A stretch of DNA of 64,000 bases from Syngnathus acus (GCF_901709675.1 NC_051091.1:9828967-9892966), one strand, 5' to 3'; positions 14,536 through 27,855 are shown, numbered from the stretch's first letter. Numbers and translations are program-made. Notes: a model not told the origin generated them from the letters alone.

Positions 14536-14724
14536 ACATTGCTTATGTAACCAAAGCTTTAATGTAGTTTATAGTACACTCAAATTTGACCTTACATTGC
14601 GCTGCATATACTCGTATTTTTCCCACTGCACCTCTTCAAACGATGTGCTTGTGGAAAAGGGTAAACATGAAAACAAATCAAATTCATTAGGCATTTAAGT
14701 CACAAGAAAACATTTGGGATTGAC

Positions 14725-14832
14725 TGCGAGCGGTGAGCACCCACTGGAAGATGTACCTCGCCTATCACCCAAAGTCAGCTGGGAAAAGCTCACCCTAATG
14801 AGGACTAGCGATGCAGAAATTGGATGAAGGGT
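14725..14832 (+). mobile_element. SINE 3' part
   Basis: Reads ACTGCGAGCGGTGAGCACCC, then GTACCTCGCCTATCACCC, AGTCAGCTGGGA, CCCTAATGAGGACTAGCGAT and a GGATGAAGGG end. It is a diverged copy of the common fish SINE tail. Confidence 0.7.
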
Positions 14833-15628
14833 TATGGAATATGGTGCAATGAAAATACATTTCTTCACAGTACAACTACTCCAATAGCACTCGACAAATT
14901 ATCGCCTGATTAGCAATCATCCTCAAATTACCCAAACCGTTAATAATATTAAAAAAAAAAAAGTCACTCGCCTTTCTTTTCTGATCTCTGAAAAAAATTG
15001 AGTAAATGTGTGGCTACACTAATGGGGCAAATGTCAAAACAAGAGCAGTCCTCTGGAAGCATCTCCCGTTGCGCTAACACATCCATTAGCAGCTATTGGA
15101 ATTAATGAAGCTACTGGGAGGGCTAAACTTGTCATTAAACCAAAGCAATAGTATACAAACACCTGAAATTCAGTCAGTGCCGTTACATAATATGACATCA
15201 TTTCAAAAATATGGCCATGATGATTAATTTGATACCTAATTTTATAAACAACAGGAAAAACCAATGGAAATGTGTTGAGAATAAAGCATAGCAACTACTG
15301 CATTTACACTCGAGAGATAAAATATCAAAATAAACTACACCGAAAAATAAAATGTCAATGTTAATAAAGAACACAACGACACATTCAATGAACTCATGAT
15401 AATCACAACAATATTACTATTACTGTAATATTATGTTCTTATGACTGGTTAGGTATTTTTAATTCATTCCCAAACAACACCCATTCACTCCAGCATCTCT
15501 CCTTGCATGCCTGCTGCGGTTCTCCGTGTGGTGTGCAACACAATAATATCCAGTGTGGGCTCATAATGAAGTGTAAATATGTATGTACATAATATACAAT
15601 ACATAATGTACAGGGCAAAAACTGTAAG

Positions 15629-16036
15629 AGGTGTGTCAGAAAAGTTACGGGACTGATGTCATAAATATTATATTTCAAATCCAACTCTACAGTATAAGTT
15701 TTCTCCTTCTAAGAAGCCCCCCTGGAGCCTAACCCACTTCCCCAGCATTCCCCTTCCATGCCTTCATGCGCTCCTTGAAGGGTTTTTACAGAATAATCCA
15801 CAGTTGCGTTGTCACAGCCATATGCTGTCAGTATATGTTAGCCCCATCTTCAAAACCGGTCCCCTTGAAAAACCCTTTGAGCTTGGAAAAGTTATTATGC
15901 AGAGCCTCAAAGGTCACAGGTCAGATAGGTAGGGAGATTGTTCCAGCACACTGATAGCAACGTTCTTCTCGGCCAGGAACTGCCCGATGCTCAGGGCATT
16001 GTGAGCAGGCTCTTTGTCATTGTGAAGCAGTAATCA
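15629..16036 (-). mobile_element. mariner-like element, decayed transposase, second family
   Basis: Read on the minus strand: LLHNDKEPAHNALSIGQFLA, EKNVAISVLEQSPYLSDL, then GFFKGTGFEDGANI. This matches the mariner block HHDNAPAHTALSVREFLAKK..PPYSPDLAPCDFFLFPKLK. GAGGTGTGTCAGAAAAGTTA at 15629-15648 looks like its terminal repeat. Several stops and the missing DFFLF section show decay. It differs in sequence from the relic at 14031. Confidence 0.8.
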
Positions 16037-17783
16037 TTTCTCTCTTTCTTATCACCGTTGTAGTTTTGGGTTTGAAATATATTTTTCACACACACTATAG
16101 GAAAAATGAGGCAGAAAGGAAAAATCATTACTGACAAACTGGAAATTAATAATTATGCAGCTAGAAATCATGCAGCAGAACAAAAGTGAGGAAGTGATCA
16201 GATCGTGGAGCAATGCTGGTGGAAAATGTCTGGAGGCATAATGGTCTTCATTTTAACATCGGCTCCATATGTGTTTGGATTTGTATCCCTTGGTAGACAC
16301 CTGTCTACCTGCCATTACATGCGAGTGCGGGTAATTTCAATTAAAATGAATATTAATCGTTTTGCTGGTGAGCACAACTTGCTTTAAGTCAGAGCAGAGA
16401 TGTATAATTCCCATTGAATAACACCCTTCTATAAATATATTACCACAAAGTAATTGCATATGTATGAAATTTTCACCGAACTAATTCTGTATGTATGGAA
16501 ATGTGCAATTAAAGTCAAATGAATGTTCTTGTAATAATGAAACTGCAGAGAGAATATCAATTTAGTGACATACATGCAACATGGGGCTCATGGTCCTCTT
16601 CGGGCCAAACTAAATTTCTGAAAACAATATGACGCTAGTGGTTGAACAAATGTTTCTCTTAGGGCAGTAATAAGAGCATGGTAAATGTTTAGGGGGCATT
16701 TTATACAAGAAGCGCTTGCGAGCTGTCTTACCCACAGGCTATCTTCCAGACCATTCGTTGTAGAGGTTCAATATCATGCCATAACTCCAACTAATAAATA
16801 AACATAAATGTCCCTGTGATTCATGTCGGGCTGGAATTCCAATAAAAAAAATAATGGCCTACAGTCGTCCTATAGTAATATTTTGAAGGCCGAGCGCATT
16901 TAGGTTAGCTGTCTTCAACTTCTGTGCAAGCCAGATGGTCTAAAATGTCTCCATGGACAGGTGTGGATTCTATTTTTTGTCTTGAGAGAAAAGGGGAGAG
17001 AGGGAGGGAGAGAGTGAGAATGGGTAAAAAGGATGGGGGGGTGGCGAAAAAAAATAGCACAGGTCAAATATTGCAGTTCATCTTGTACCGCACATTATTT
17101 AAAGAAAATGGAACGTATGTGTTGCCGCCTGTGTCGCTGTAGCAATGAGGCATCGACAGCATCCGTCGCTGATGGGCTTCTTCATCACCCACACACTGTG
17201 TGGCGCGCGAGGTAGATGAACATATGGAGAGCGCTATGATGGTCTCTTAAGTGGTCTTCTCATTACAAGAGATATCATTTGAAGCTAGAATTCAGCTCAG
17301 CAAATTTCACAATATAGCGTCCCATTAACTTGTTTGTGAGAAGGTCGTTTCTGACTTATTATATTTGCCCTTCAGGTATAGCTGGTAGGCCATGTTTATT
17401 GGTCACCGCAAGAAAAAATGGGATTTGGCTTCTAATGGTGAAGCATGTTGCTACAATGTGAGAGGTGAACTGACCCCAAATGACCAATGTTTCCAAAATT
17501 TGATATAAATTGAAATTAGAAATAAATCCGGCCATTTCTTTGTAGAGTTATCGGAAGTTTCCGAAGACACCAAAGTACCCTCCAGAGGAGAAGATGTCCA
17601 CCCCCACTGTTTGAAGGCTCTTTGGGCAAAAGTAGCTGCCAAGTCATGAGTAGAGAAACTCGGTGAGCGTATTACGCAAATTAACTCAACTGTTACCTAA
17701 CAGAATGACTCGCTCGCAGACACGAATTTAAAAATAGACAGAACTTTAAAGATTTATTGCATCTGCCGGTTGATAGATAAAGT

Positions 17784-17841
17784 CCACACTTGATGAGTGG
17801 GCAGGCACCCTCGAGACACAACTGTAGGTATACCAGCAATT
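17784..17841 (+). repeat. dispersed CACTTGATG repeat, copy 1
   Basis: CCACACTTGATGAGTGGGCA, GGCACCC, CGAGACACAACTG and GGTATACCAG. It shares its full length with 29284-29346 and 42020-42080. The family is unknown to me. Confidence 0.7.
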
Positions 17842-17852
17842 AAAAAGTTCAA

Positions 17853-17973
17853 CCATCCACCACATTCATTTTCTATAGCCGTTTCTCTCATTAGAGGCAC
17901 GGGTGAGCTGGAGTCTATCCCAGCTGACTTTGGACGAGAAATGGGATTTCCCCTACATTGGTCGCTAGCCAAT
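17853..17973 (-). mobile_element. SINE 3' part
   Basis: On the minus strand: CAAAGTCAGCTGGGATAGAC, TCCAGCTCACCCGTG, then CTATAGAAAATGAATG. This is the common fish SINE tail; it directly follows one copy of the dispersed CACTTGATG repeat. Confidence 0.7.
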
Positions 17974-18125
17974 TGCAACAATTAAAAAGTCAAATGTATT
18001 TAACTCCTTGCCATTGCCGCTCGTTTTGAAAGCAGAGTTCCACATATTGCGAGACCCTCTTCTAGGTCTACCCATCCACAAACGTGCTTGACAAATATAC
18101 GGGAGTCATTTGTGGCAAAAATATG

Positions 18126-18351
18126 TACCGTATTTTCCGCACTATAAGGCACACCTAAAAACCTCCAATTTTCTCAAAAGCCGACAGTGCGCCTTATAAT
18201 CCGGTGCGCCTTATATATGGACCAATATTGAGCCACTACAGCAGGCGTGTCCAAATATATGGACTTATATATGGACAAAGTTTTAAAATGGGCCATTCAG
18301 TGAAGGTGCGCCTTATAATCCGGCGCGCCTTATAGTGCAGAAAATACGGTA
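18126..18351. mobile_element. MITE-like foldback element (ACCGTATTTTCCG family), copy 1
   Basis: Ends are TACCGTATTTTCCGCACTAT and ATAGTGCAGAAAATACGGTA, which are inverted, bounded by TA. Internal copies of GCGCCTTATAATCCGG repeat the end motif. The 226-bp element has no coding capacity. TA-bounded inverted ends suggest a non-autonomous DNA transposon; the superfamily is not determined. Confidence 0.8.
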
Positions 18352-21019
18352 ACGTTTGAATTCCAATTTAGAAATTCTCAAACTTTCTCTGAACTAACAA
18401 AATGTGATTGAAAAGTAGAATAGCAGCTCTCATTCAAAAAGATTCACAAAACTGTGGCATTTGCCATTGAGGCAAGGCACGATTATTAGTATAGCACCAT
18501 TGATAGAAAAGGTACATACATACATAGCAGAAGTGAACAATTTATGAAGTTTTCAGGGCAGATTTAAGTGGACTGGTTAGGGTAGTGTTCAGGATATTTC
18601 TTTTTACGCAGTTGAGGAGCACAGACTGCTGCCTTACTTTATGCGGTTGTGCTAATAGAAGTACTCAATAAGCATGCACCAGACAAACTGAGGGGTCAGC
18701 AAGTCTTGCAGGCAACCAAAAGGTCTTGAATAAATTCAAAATGTTCATATCAATTATTTGACATACAGAAAGCCAGTGCAAAAACAAAAAGTAGGACCAT
18801 ATGGGATTTTGTCCAGCAGGAACTTGAGTAGCAGCACTGACATGCTAAACACTTTCCCAGTATTTTGCCATTTGACAAACATATATTTAACCTTCATTTG
18901 TTTTCTCTAAAGATTACTGGGCCTTATCTTACGGCTTTATTCATGTGTCTTGCCTTTTATCAGTTCTCTGGCTTTCAATGATGAATTGATTTCTTAGCCT
19001 TCAAAAATCTTGAGTTAGCTTTTGCGGTATGTTTACATTCATTATCCATCCAGCTTTGTAGAATTTGTCAGAATGTACGGTACAACCCGATATGTCTCAC
19101 GAGCTTGTTAACATCTGTCAGCGGACACATCATCAATAAAGTCCAGTGTGCCCGTTCCATTAGCCGCCATATAATGCATGTGACACATGACGCTTTGGAT
19201 TGTGAGTTTGTTTTTTTTCTGCTTGTAACTAAAAGCCCTCTGTATTTATATTCATGAAGATGTCTCCTGGTGCTAGAGTTTGCCTATTGCCAAGGATATT
19301 GGCACCTAAAGGTATGACCATCTCAAAAGCAAATAGAAGCGAAAGTGCAAGCGCTACCTAACCCTCACCGGACTGGTTCTAATGGTGCACATGGTACAAG
19401 CCTCCTTCATGTGATGAAAAATTGACATGAACAGAGGCTAGCGCTGTGTAAAAGCCTCTTGGCTCCATCTGTGTACAGCTGTTATTTGGTGAGCCGCGTC
19501 TGGAAAGGTCAAAAGCAACCAAAGCCAAAATTTGAAAGAGTTTGAACTCGCTGTGCAGCCTTCCATGGCAATTCCACCAGAGCTGCACACAGGCCAAAGG
19601 TAGGGCCAATTCCGAGCAAGGCTCCACGAGAATTGATGGAGTGACGAATGACTGCAGGAAGGACCCGAATTGAAAGTGGTCTGCGTGTTGAAATTCGACT
19701 CACAGTTTCAAAGAATAGAGGAGCAGATGGCACCAATGTCTCTTGATGGTGAAAGAACAGAATCAGAAAGGAGGGAAGTACATGAAAAGAAGAGTAATGG
19801 TATAAAAACTGGGACCATATGGGAGGAGATGCAAAACACTCTGCGTGGTGTGACAGACATGTCACAAATATAATGGGACTATGCCTCCAAAATGTGCTGT
19901 ACAAAAGCGATCGTGCGCGAACACTGTTGAGGTAGACAAAGCGAGCTTGCATTTATTGTATTTGACGCCGAAATGTCAGCAGTGATTAACTTTCCTGTGG
20001 GGGACTAGATATGAAAATGTCAGAAAATTCTGCAAAGGGGGGAGTGACTGAGGGGAAACGTACAGTATTCGGGAAGACCAAAAGTAGAAACGATAAGGGA
20101 GCCATTCATTTGGGCAATGAGAACGGAGGATTTTAAGCCATAATGGTGCACTCAGTCACCGCCATTCAATGACGGCTGGTGGGGGAAGTAGGGAGGGGAG
20201 GGGCCGGGGATTGGGGGATTAAGTGTGAAATCACAGTTGGGAACTCGACTGATCAGGCAAGAGTTCATTGTGATTAAAGGAAGCATGAAAGTATAAGAGC
20301 AGAAAAGAAGTCTCGCTTATTACATTTGCTAAACGTGATGAGAACAGATAGAGAAAGGCCACAGAGGCAATTTTGAGGTAACTGCACCAAAGTGGACATA
20401 AAATACTCTCAAGGCCGAAATGGCTCAGCTATAGTTAGTAAACTGGGACAAGAATGGGCTATTACCAATTAGAGCCGTGCACACAGTTACGAGAGCTACC
20501 ACGTTAGCAGATACGTGTTTACATGATAGTGTTTCACGCAAACACAAAAAAGAAGGACACACCTTTCTCCTCCAAATAATTGAATCCCAATGTAAATTCT
20601 ATGAGCAACAAAGGTACAATAGTTTGCACAGAACCAACTAAACAAAAACAAATAGTTCGACACAACAGTGGGACCTTAAACAAATAGCCCAACTGCGACA
20701 TGAAATTTGTAATCCGTGAAAAAGGCAGAAAATACCGGATTGAATAAGCAATGCATAAGGTGATATAGATGACTTGAGAAGGCAGTGCTGGACCCTGTAG
20801 GGAAAGGACTTGACGAATAACAACTAGGACAGGATGAGACAGGCCAGGACAAGATAGGACAAGACAGGATAGGCGTTAGTGAGCCAGCCAGCGTTACCGT
20901 GCGAGAGTGACTATGCAGTAACTATTAACCATTTCAATCATTTGAGTAAAAGAGTCCAGAAAGATAATTACAGGGCTAGCAATTAGAGTAGCCCCACACA
21001 AAACGATATCAAGTATATC
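18352..21019. other. non-coding DNA with a short GACAGGATAG-type minisatellite
   Basis: No gene recognised. Imperfect AGGACAAGATAGGACAAGAC-type units lie at 20821-20876. A 147-codon minus-strand frame at 19509-19952 has no domain I recognise. Confidence 0.55.
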
Positions 21020-21470
21020 CTCAAAGTTGAACTGATTAGTCGATGAGTTGACTACGATCGCGCACTTGACTTTGATTAATCGTGAATCACGGTTTTTTGG
21101 AATCTCAACAGCGTCAACTGTGTCGGTTTACAACAGTGACGTTAGTATCAGTAATATTTGACACAAACTTAGTTTATCACATGAGGGGGTTAATGTTGTA
21201 CAATAATCACGAAACTTTTTGATACCGATTCAGTTTCTGGTGCAGTGATTGCTTTCTGGAGTAAAAGCAGAAGATTGATCTTGTTCAGATTAAACAGCAA
21301 AAAAGAATTTCAAGAATGACTACAAAAATGAATGAACATGCTGAGAAGGCGACATTGGAGTATTTGGACATTTTTTTGTTAAGTTAAAAAATGATTTTAA
21401 ATGATTACTCCGTTACGAAAATAGTTGTTGAATGTGTTAATCGATTAGTTGTTGATTAATCAATGAATTT
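21020..21470. mobile_element. diverged DNA-transposon-like repeat with ATTAATCGATTAGT ends
   Basis: Left side has GAACTGATTAGTCGATGAGT and TTGATTAATCGTGAATCACG; right side has TGTTAATCGATTAGTTGTTG and ATTAATCAATG. The TAATCGATTA-rich ends are typical of a short DNA transposon family common in fish genomes. Its borders are approximate. Confidence 0.5.
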
Positions 21471-24400
21471 TGAAAGCTGCTCTACTGTGCTTAAAAAAAC
21501 AGAACAATTACACCTAGATTTGAGTTGTTGAAGTTTTCGTACTGATTTTGTCTAACTGATGGACTTTTCTTGACTGGGACAACACCCTGCAGTCAGCAAC
21601 GGTCCAACTTAGTTCAAAGCACAGTTGAACTAAATAAAATAAGTAGGTTCCTGGTCAGACCTTCAGGCAGCATTGTATGGATTGAACACACTATTGGGTG
21701 GCCCATGGGGAAATGCTTTTGCAGCAAATGTTCACTTAAAGAAAGAATATTTAATGTACGAGAAGACTCTAGAGCTTTGGAGCTTTTCTATGTGAAGAAT
21801 TTTAATGAGGTCACATTTTTAGTTTATTTTGTAGTCCAAGCCTCGCTTCTCATTTCAAAGCCAGAGCTCTTAGCCAGTTCTGGTCCTCGTGCCTCACTCA
21901 CCTTGTGTCTCTTCTACTTTACCTTTCCCCACGTGAATCATTTTTTTTTTCTGCCAATTAATCCTTGTGCCTGCAGGTCGTCATGTTCCACACACACTTT
22001 GTTGTTGTGTACACACCGGTTTTTTTTCCCCCTGTCTACTCAATTCGGCAAGAGTCAGTCAATCAAATATTGCCTCGGTCAAGTGTAGACACGGGTTATT
22101 TTAAGCGTATTCTCGCTTTGGGGGGGTCCCCTTTTTTCGGGCTCTTTGGTTATTTTCCAGTGGTTACACTCCTATTCCTAGAGGAAGCGTTGGTATGAGA
22201 AGCGTCTGCCAGGCTGGCGGCCTGACGAGTCACTTTGAGGTATACGTGAAAATACTGTCATGGCTGAAGGCGCCGGCAAATTGTCAGTCGTGCGGTCTTT
22301 AACCTTAAGAGCTGCAGGAAGGAGTCTTCCCCTCTTTCGAATTAAATGACAGTGCATACATCACTTTTATCGTAGCGCTGATTTATTCAGGTCCCAAGTT
22401 AGTGAATCATTACTGGCACATTTAACAGCGAGCAGCATGTGGAGGTATGCTTGAATAGCTAAAAGAAAGCACGATTGATAAATGCTCGCAAAGACGAGGC
22501 TGATACGAGGAGGAACCAGTCATAAAATCATATGAGATAAAATAGTCTTATCTTGGGAGACTCGAGTCATAATTTAGGAGTTTAGTAAAGTGAAAAGTTT
22601 AGTTATACAAAGTCAGAATATACTGAACAAAAATATAAAAGGACAACACTAAGGAATGAAAAACCTTTTTTTTTTTTTAAATGAAAAAAAGTCACATTCC
22701 TCAAGGGGGGTTAAAAGAAAAGTCATATTTTAGCATTGGTATTTAGCAAGTTAGAAAGAAAATTAAGGGTATATTTTATTTGCTATTATTTTATTACTTT
22801 ATTTTGTATTTATTTAAAATGAGGTCTGTTGAGAGCATGCAATCTCTTAACACAATATTCTTCCTTTTTGCTGTAACTCTAATACTCATTCATCGCTGAC
22901 TCAGTGATAATAACAATAAATATTTGAGGTGCTAAATGTCTCCAAGCAGAAAATGAAAGGGTTACTGCCGGGTCTTATCTTTCTGCGTGGAAGAAATTAC
23001 TTTTTTTTTTTATCATGGAGAGGAGAAACTGATGAACTAAATGCAGTGCAGAAGGTCTTCTAAGCAGAGCGAAAGATTACCTTCCTCGATTATGCAGTCA
23101 TTTCAGAGAGAGTCAAAGGTTAATGATGAAAGGAGGGCCGCCGTCTGTGGTCTAAGGTCTCATACCGGCAGAGAGGGGATCGCTCACTAATGTTTTACAG
23201 GAATAGCTCGACACCCGAAACCATCTCTCTGCTTTCTGGACCTTGGTTTCTCGGGTCTTCTCGCCCAATTAAAAAAAGGCTAATGGACCTGAAGGCCCGC
23301 TCTGCTAGCTGGGCCATAATTTGTCTTTTCATTACCAGTCCTGATGCTGTTTTTCTTCCACCGTTCACCTCTTGCTTCTATGCTTGCCCTCTTGTGTTTC
23401 AGAGCTTTAAACCTAATATTAGATGACCTTCTCCATGTTGTTAAGCTGTAATCAAACTTAATGCTCTCAGTACCATCTATAAAAGTATTGTATTACTTTT
23501 TTCGACTCACAATGTAATTAGGGGCGGTGTGGATGAGTGGAAGAGTGGTTGTCTCCCGATTTGAAGGTGGTGGGTGAGTTCGATCTTCAACCCTGGTGAA
23601 CATGTCAAAGAGTCCTTGAGCAAGACATTGGAACCCCAATTTGATCCCAGTGGACCTGGCAGCATCTTGCATGGCAGCAGCCTCCTATTGGTGTGTGAGT
23701 GGGTGAGTTTAGAAATGCGATACTAGTTTTTCAAAAACTAGTATGTACTGTGCAACCAGAGATTGAATCAAAGGGACTAGTCAAGCTTGCAAAACTACGC
23801 ATGCATTTTTTGGGATGAAAGCTGCCAGTGATCATTTCAAGCTTTTTGTTAGTCGATTCACTGATAGCAAGAAAAAAAGTGCAATAATTAGCATGATACT
23901 TTTCTTTTTAAGGTCAGGTCGCTTCGGAATTATGTCAAGTACCGTTATGGAACATTATCCGATTCGGGATTAATGGTATAACAAAAAACATTTGGGACAG
24001 TGCAAGCTTATTAGGTGAAGAAATCCCTTTGTGGACAGGACAATTACACTGTGTGTGTGTTGTGTTGTGTGTGTGCATGTGGTCAGGAAATAGCTTGGTT
24101 CAGCATGGGCTCACACGCGAACAAATTACATGAACATTGATCAATGGAGCGAGCGGAGTTATTTTTTTCCACTCATACGACAAAATGATGTGATACATTG
24201 TTGCTTAGTAATATACGAGCATATTTCCGATTGAGCTGTTTTGGGGTTAGGGTTGCCTCAATTAACTGTCACAAAAAAAACGAGCTGTTAATTGCGATTC
24301 CCATATGAAGTTTATGGTCAAACTAAACATAAAACAAACTGAATTATAAATTGCATAACTTTGCGGAATAGGCACTACCTTAATGCTAACATATAATGGA

Positions 24401-24954
24401 AAAGGCATACTCCAGAAACGAGGAGCAAAATGATTTATGATATATATGGTAGAAAAACGTCAATCAGTGGATCAAGACAGCTCTACTTGTCCCGTTTCTA
24501 GCCGATCGTATATTCACATCAGAACAATACAGCGAGAAAGTGCAAAAGCCATGCATCATTGAACACATCAGTCAGAAAAAGGCGCTAATGAGGCTCTCCT
24601 GTATTTACTTCTCAGCATGTAGCTGTCAGCCAAGTTAGGGAGACCCATTCTATTCAAGGGGAAACCGAGGACACAATAGAAACCAGAACTAAAGTCTGGA
24701 GAAGAAAGTTTCAGCATCTGTTGGATCAGTCATTAATTAGCCCAGTTTATGATTAGAATGAAACCAAAAGACCAAACGGAAAGAAAATACGAGTAACAAA
24801 GTATCTGTAATGTACTTAGTTACTCCCGACCAAATAGAGGGCATGCAGAAGACTCCATATAAGACAAGATCCTTTTTGAAAATAACACAAAGTGTGTTTT
24901 TGAATCAGCACACATGTCCAAACTTCTCCCTAATGACTTTAGACAATTGTTTGT
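21471..24954. other. non-coding DNA
   Basis: Apart from the SINE-like element at 23519-23710, no feature is supported. The 172-codon frame at 21570-22088 is judged chance because its residues look like translated pyrimidine tracts. Confidence 0.55.
23519..23710 (+). mobile_element. tRNA-derived SINE-like element
   Basis: GGCGGTGTGGATGAGTGG, TTGTCTCCCGATTTGAAGG, GAGTTCGATCTTCAACCC, then CCTTGAGCAAGACATTGGAA, CAGCATCTTGCATGGCAGC and GTGTGTGAGTGGGTGA. The first part resembles a tRNA with A- and B-box-like elements; the second is a body common in fish SINE-like repeats. The usual GTAAAGCGC end is missing. Confidence 0.65.
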
Positions 24955-25260
24955 GGTCCCGACTCCCTTTAGGGGAGATCACTGTCTGCCGTCAGCTCGC
25001 CCCCCTCCGACCTGTGGCCCATCCGGCCCGGCAGGCCCAGCAGGACAGTCTGGACCTTGGTGCAACATGTCGGTGCTGGCCCTGCAGGGAGTGACCGGCT
25101 CGCTTCGGGTCCTGTCGTGCAGCTACAGAGAAAGCCGGTCGCAGCTTCTCTCTGTCGAGGCCAGTCTCTCTTCCTGGTTTGACGGATGACCCACTGCTTC
25201 GGGCAACGGCGCCTCCTCTTGCTCCTATTCTTCTTCCTCCTCATATCCTCCTCCTACTGC
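24955..25260. other. GC-rich, CpG-containing patch, possible exon or promoter, unresolved
   Basis: An abrupt GC-rich block in AT-rich DNA. The + frame reads CGPSGPAGPAGQSGP (collagen-like), but the minus strand also reads GPDCPAGPAGPDGP, so the signal is partly compositional. No convincing splice sites, start or conserved domain are visible on either strand. Confidence 0.25.
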
Positions 25261-27356
25261 AGGTCAAACATGGCCTGGTGTGATGGTCGCTGTTGCTATA
25301 TTGTTTTTCACAGCAGTACGCCATTTGCAGGCTGCTGTTCAATGAACTCCACGAACTTTCCTGTTGGGTGTCATGTGATTTGCAAACTTTGGGTCGGCAT
25401 GTAAACGCATAGAGATGGTAAGTGTTAAGACTCAAAAGTGAGTTGACGCCAAAGTGTTGGCTGGCGGGGTCATATCCTTATCCTCGAAAACTTCTGATGC
25501 CATTTTGACCTTAAAAGGTATCAACCGGCACTGAACTATTGAATAAACCCGAAAAAATAAACGGCCTGCGGATTAAATTGGCCGATAATATCTCGTAAAA
25601 TAAATAAATGTAACATTTAGGACAAAAACTTCGAGGTCAGACTGGTGTCTGAGACACAACCATTTCCCCATGGTTGTACATGTGCCCATCTGTTTTTTGT
25701 TTTTAAGTAGCACAAATAGCTTGGGAACAAATCAATAAATGTTCTTTAATGCTGAAGGAATGGGTTCGAAATACAAAAAGTCCTGCCTAGCTACAAAAAC
25801 AGAAATGCTCAAACCTCACTGAATAAAGTACATAAGCAGACAAGTATATTCACATATTAAAGCAATAAAAGAAACATTTTAAGCATATAATTATACCTAC
25901 ACACCAAATCAATAAAGCAAACATAATTAGACATTTTTGATAGGGGGTAATGACAAAGGTTTTTATAACTTTAAGATCTGATATTTATTTCTGAGCACTT
26001 TGAAATAACAAATGTTTTTTGATATATTGCCTGAATAGCTTAATGACCCTTAAGGAACTGTTTAATGCATGCCTGATGATTTTCTAAATCACGGACACTG
26101 CCAAAGTCGTCTAAAAATGTTCAGTACTTGATTGTGTCTTATGTTTTGACTCATGCTAGACGCCAGTTTTCGATTACTACTGAACGTTCTGGACAGAGGG
26201 AAATATTTTGCCTAACAAAGAAAAGATATGGTTGGAAGCATGATTAAACTAAGAATATGATGACGTAAGCAAGTACATGGAGTATCAAAAGAAAAAACAA
26301 ACAAAAACATGGTATGTGGAGAGTACAAACTTTGCATAGTCAGGGAACATTAATAAATTGATGATGTCACAGCCAAAAGCTCACATAATTCCGAACAAAA
26401 TGACAAAATTGAAAGAATGATAAATGGGCGGTGTGCGACAGTGGACGAAGTGGATGTATGTGCAAGAATGGTTTACAGGAAGGACACTTGGAGATAAAAC
26501 CGGTAGAAGTGCCAGAGGAAGAGCGGCAGGAGGAAAAACAACCAAGAACCCGGCCAAAGGTGATCGCCAAGGCCGAAAGACGGGATGGAAGACAACAGCC
26601 CCCACACACACACCGAATCGCCCATAATCAGCACCCACCCCCACGGAACCAACTCTCACCGAACCAGCACCCACTCTCATGGAATCAAAATCTCCTGCGA
26701 ACTTGCCACACCCCCTGACTCATCACCCATCAAACTCGGCCCACACTGGCATGTGCAACTGAATATGAGCTGACCAAAGAACCTTGAACGTTGCCTTTTC
26801 TGAATGGAGACTTTCTGCTCTTGAGCATGGTCGCACGAAAGGCCCAGCGCTGTATTGTACTTTCCTGGCTTTTGCCGTGAGGCGCAGATAGCGCGCTCCC
26901 TAAATTGTGGACCAGAAATCCAACAATGCTCAAAATGTGTGAGAAACGAGAAGCTCTGCCTAGTTCCTTTGTACATTTGAGTAGGCCTATTTTGTTGAAA
27001 TCGGTCACTGTAGCGAATAAAGAGCAAAACAAAATTTGCTTTGAAAAAGATTCACAGGTGTTTGATTTTGTAAAGACTTCAAAAGGATCATCTGCGCAGT
27101 GAATTTGGTGTCCAGTTTTGTCCCTGACATGTATCGCAATATCGATCGATTTTTGGCGCTGAAAAAGTGTCAATTATCTATTTACAGACTGCTACAAAAC
27201 TGATCGACATCATTGAAAATGAATGCCCCTTTCATTTTCCTGAGCAAAAACGATACATAGTGTTGGGAAAAATATACTTTTTATCATTGGATTCTATATA
27301 TCTACTTATGTGTGCAAGATCTTCCACAGTACGTGACAGTTTGACCTCGTGATAAT
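25261..27356. other. non-coding DNA
   Basis: No gene recognised. A CA/CCCCAC-rich stretch at 26590-26720 gives overlapping open frames on both strands, which points to composition rather than coding. Confidence 0.5.
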
Positions 27357-27855
27357 GACTTGGGAGCATATGGCTGGCTAAGGAGCACATGACTGGAGTC
27401 ATGAGTCGCGCTATACAATAAACTCCTTAGTTAGCTATACATGAACAGATCATGAGGTTGTTATGGGATGGCTGAAGCAGACAAACGTCTTATTTAAGTA
27501 GAAGTCATGAATACGCCACAGATGTATGCATCCCAGGGGCACTAAGACTACGTCTTTGTTAAGCTAAAGTCATGAGACGACCATACTGCTCTTTCTATAA
27601 GAGCATCCCCGTTGTTCTGTGGCCATGAGATGTAATTATGAGATGTCCTTCCTGTTTAAGAAACAGCATTCATGTAGACTCCCCCCATTGTTGTTCCTCA
27701 ATAAAAGGCACGACCAAACTGGAGGAAGAGCGCGACTCTCAGCCACACTTGCTGTGTGTCTGGTTTGCGCCCTTCTGCAGAAGTCGCTTGCCATCAAAGA
27801 CATCTCCTGCCTCTGTGAGATTCTTTTCAGATAAATGTTGTGAACCCAACACATA
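27357..27855 (+). mobile_element. possible solo LTR of a retroelement
   Basis: A stretch of roughly 500 bp has an AATAAA signal at 27700-27705, followed by a GC-richer CTCAGCCACACTTGCTGTGT and TGTCTGGTTTGCGCCC segment. It ends near CCAACACA. This order (AT-rich U3, AATAAA, short R/U5, CA end) is LTR-like. I could not confirm a target-site duplication, a primer-binding site or any gag/pol nearby, so borders are approximate. Confidence 0.35.

Noticed and set aside
21570-22088. 172-codon open frame (+)
   Set aside because: Translates pyrimidine tracts into Phe/Leu/Ser/Cys runs; no domain and no supporting signals.
26381-26720. Overlapping frames on both strands with Arg/Lys- and Pro/His-rich products
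   Set aside because: Low-complexity composition open on both strands; no motif that would separate a real gene from chance.
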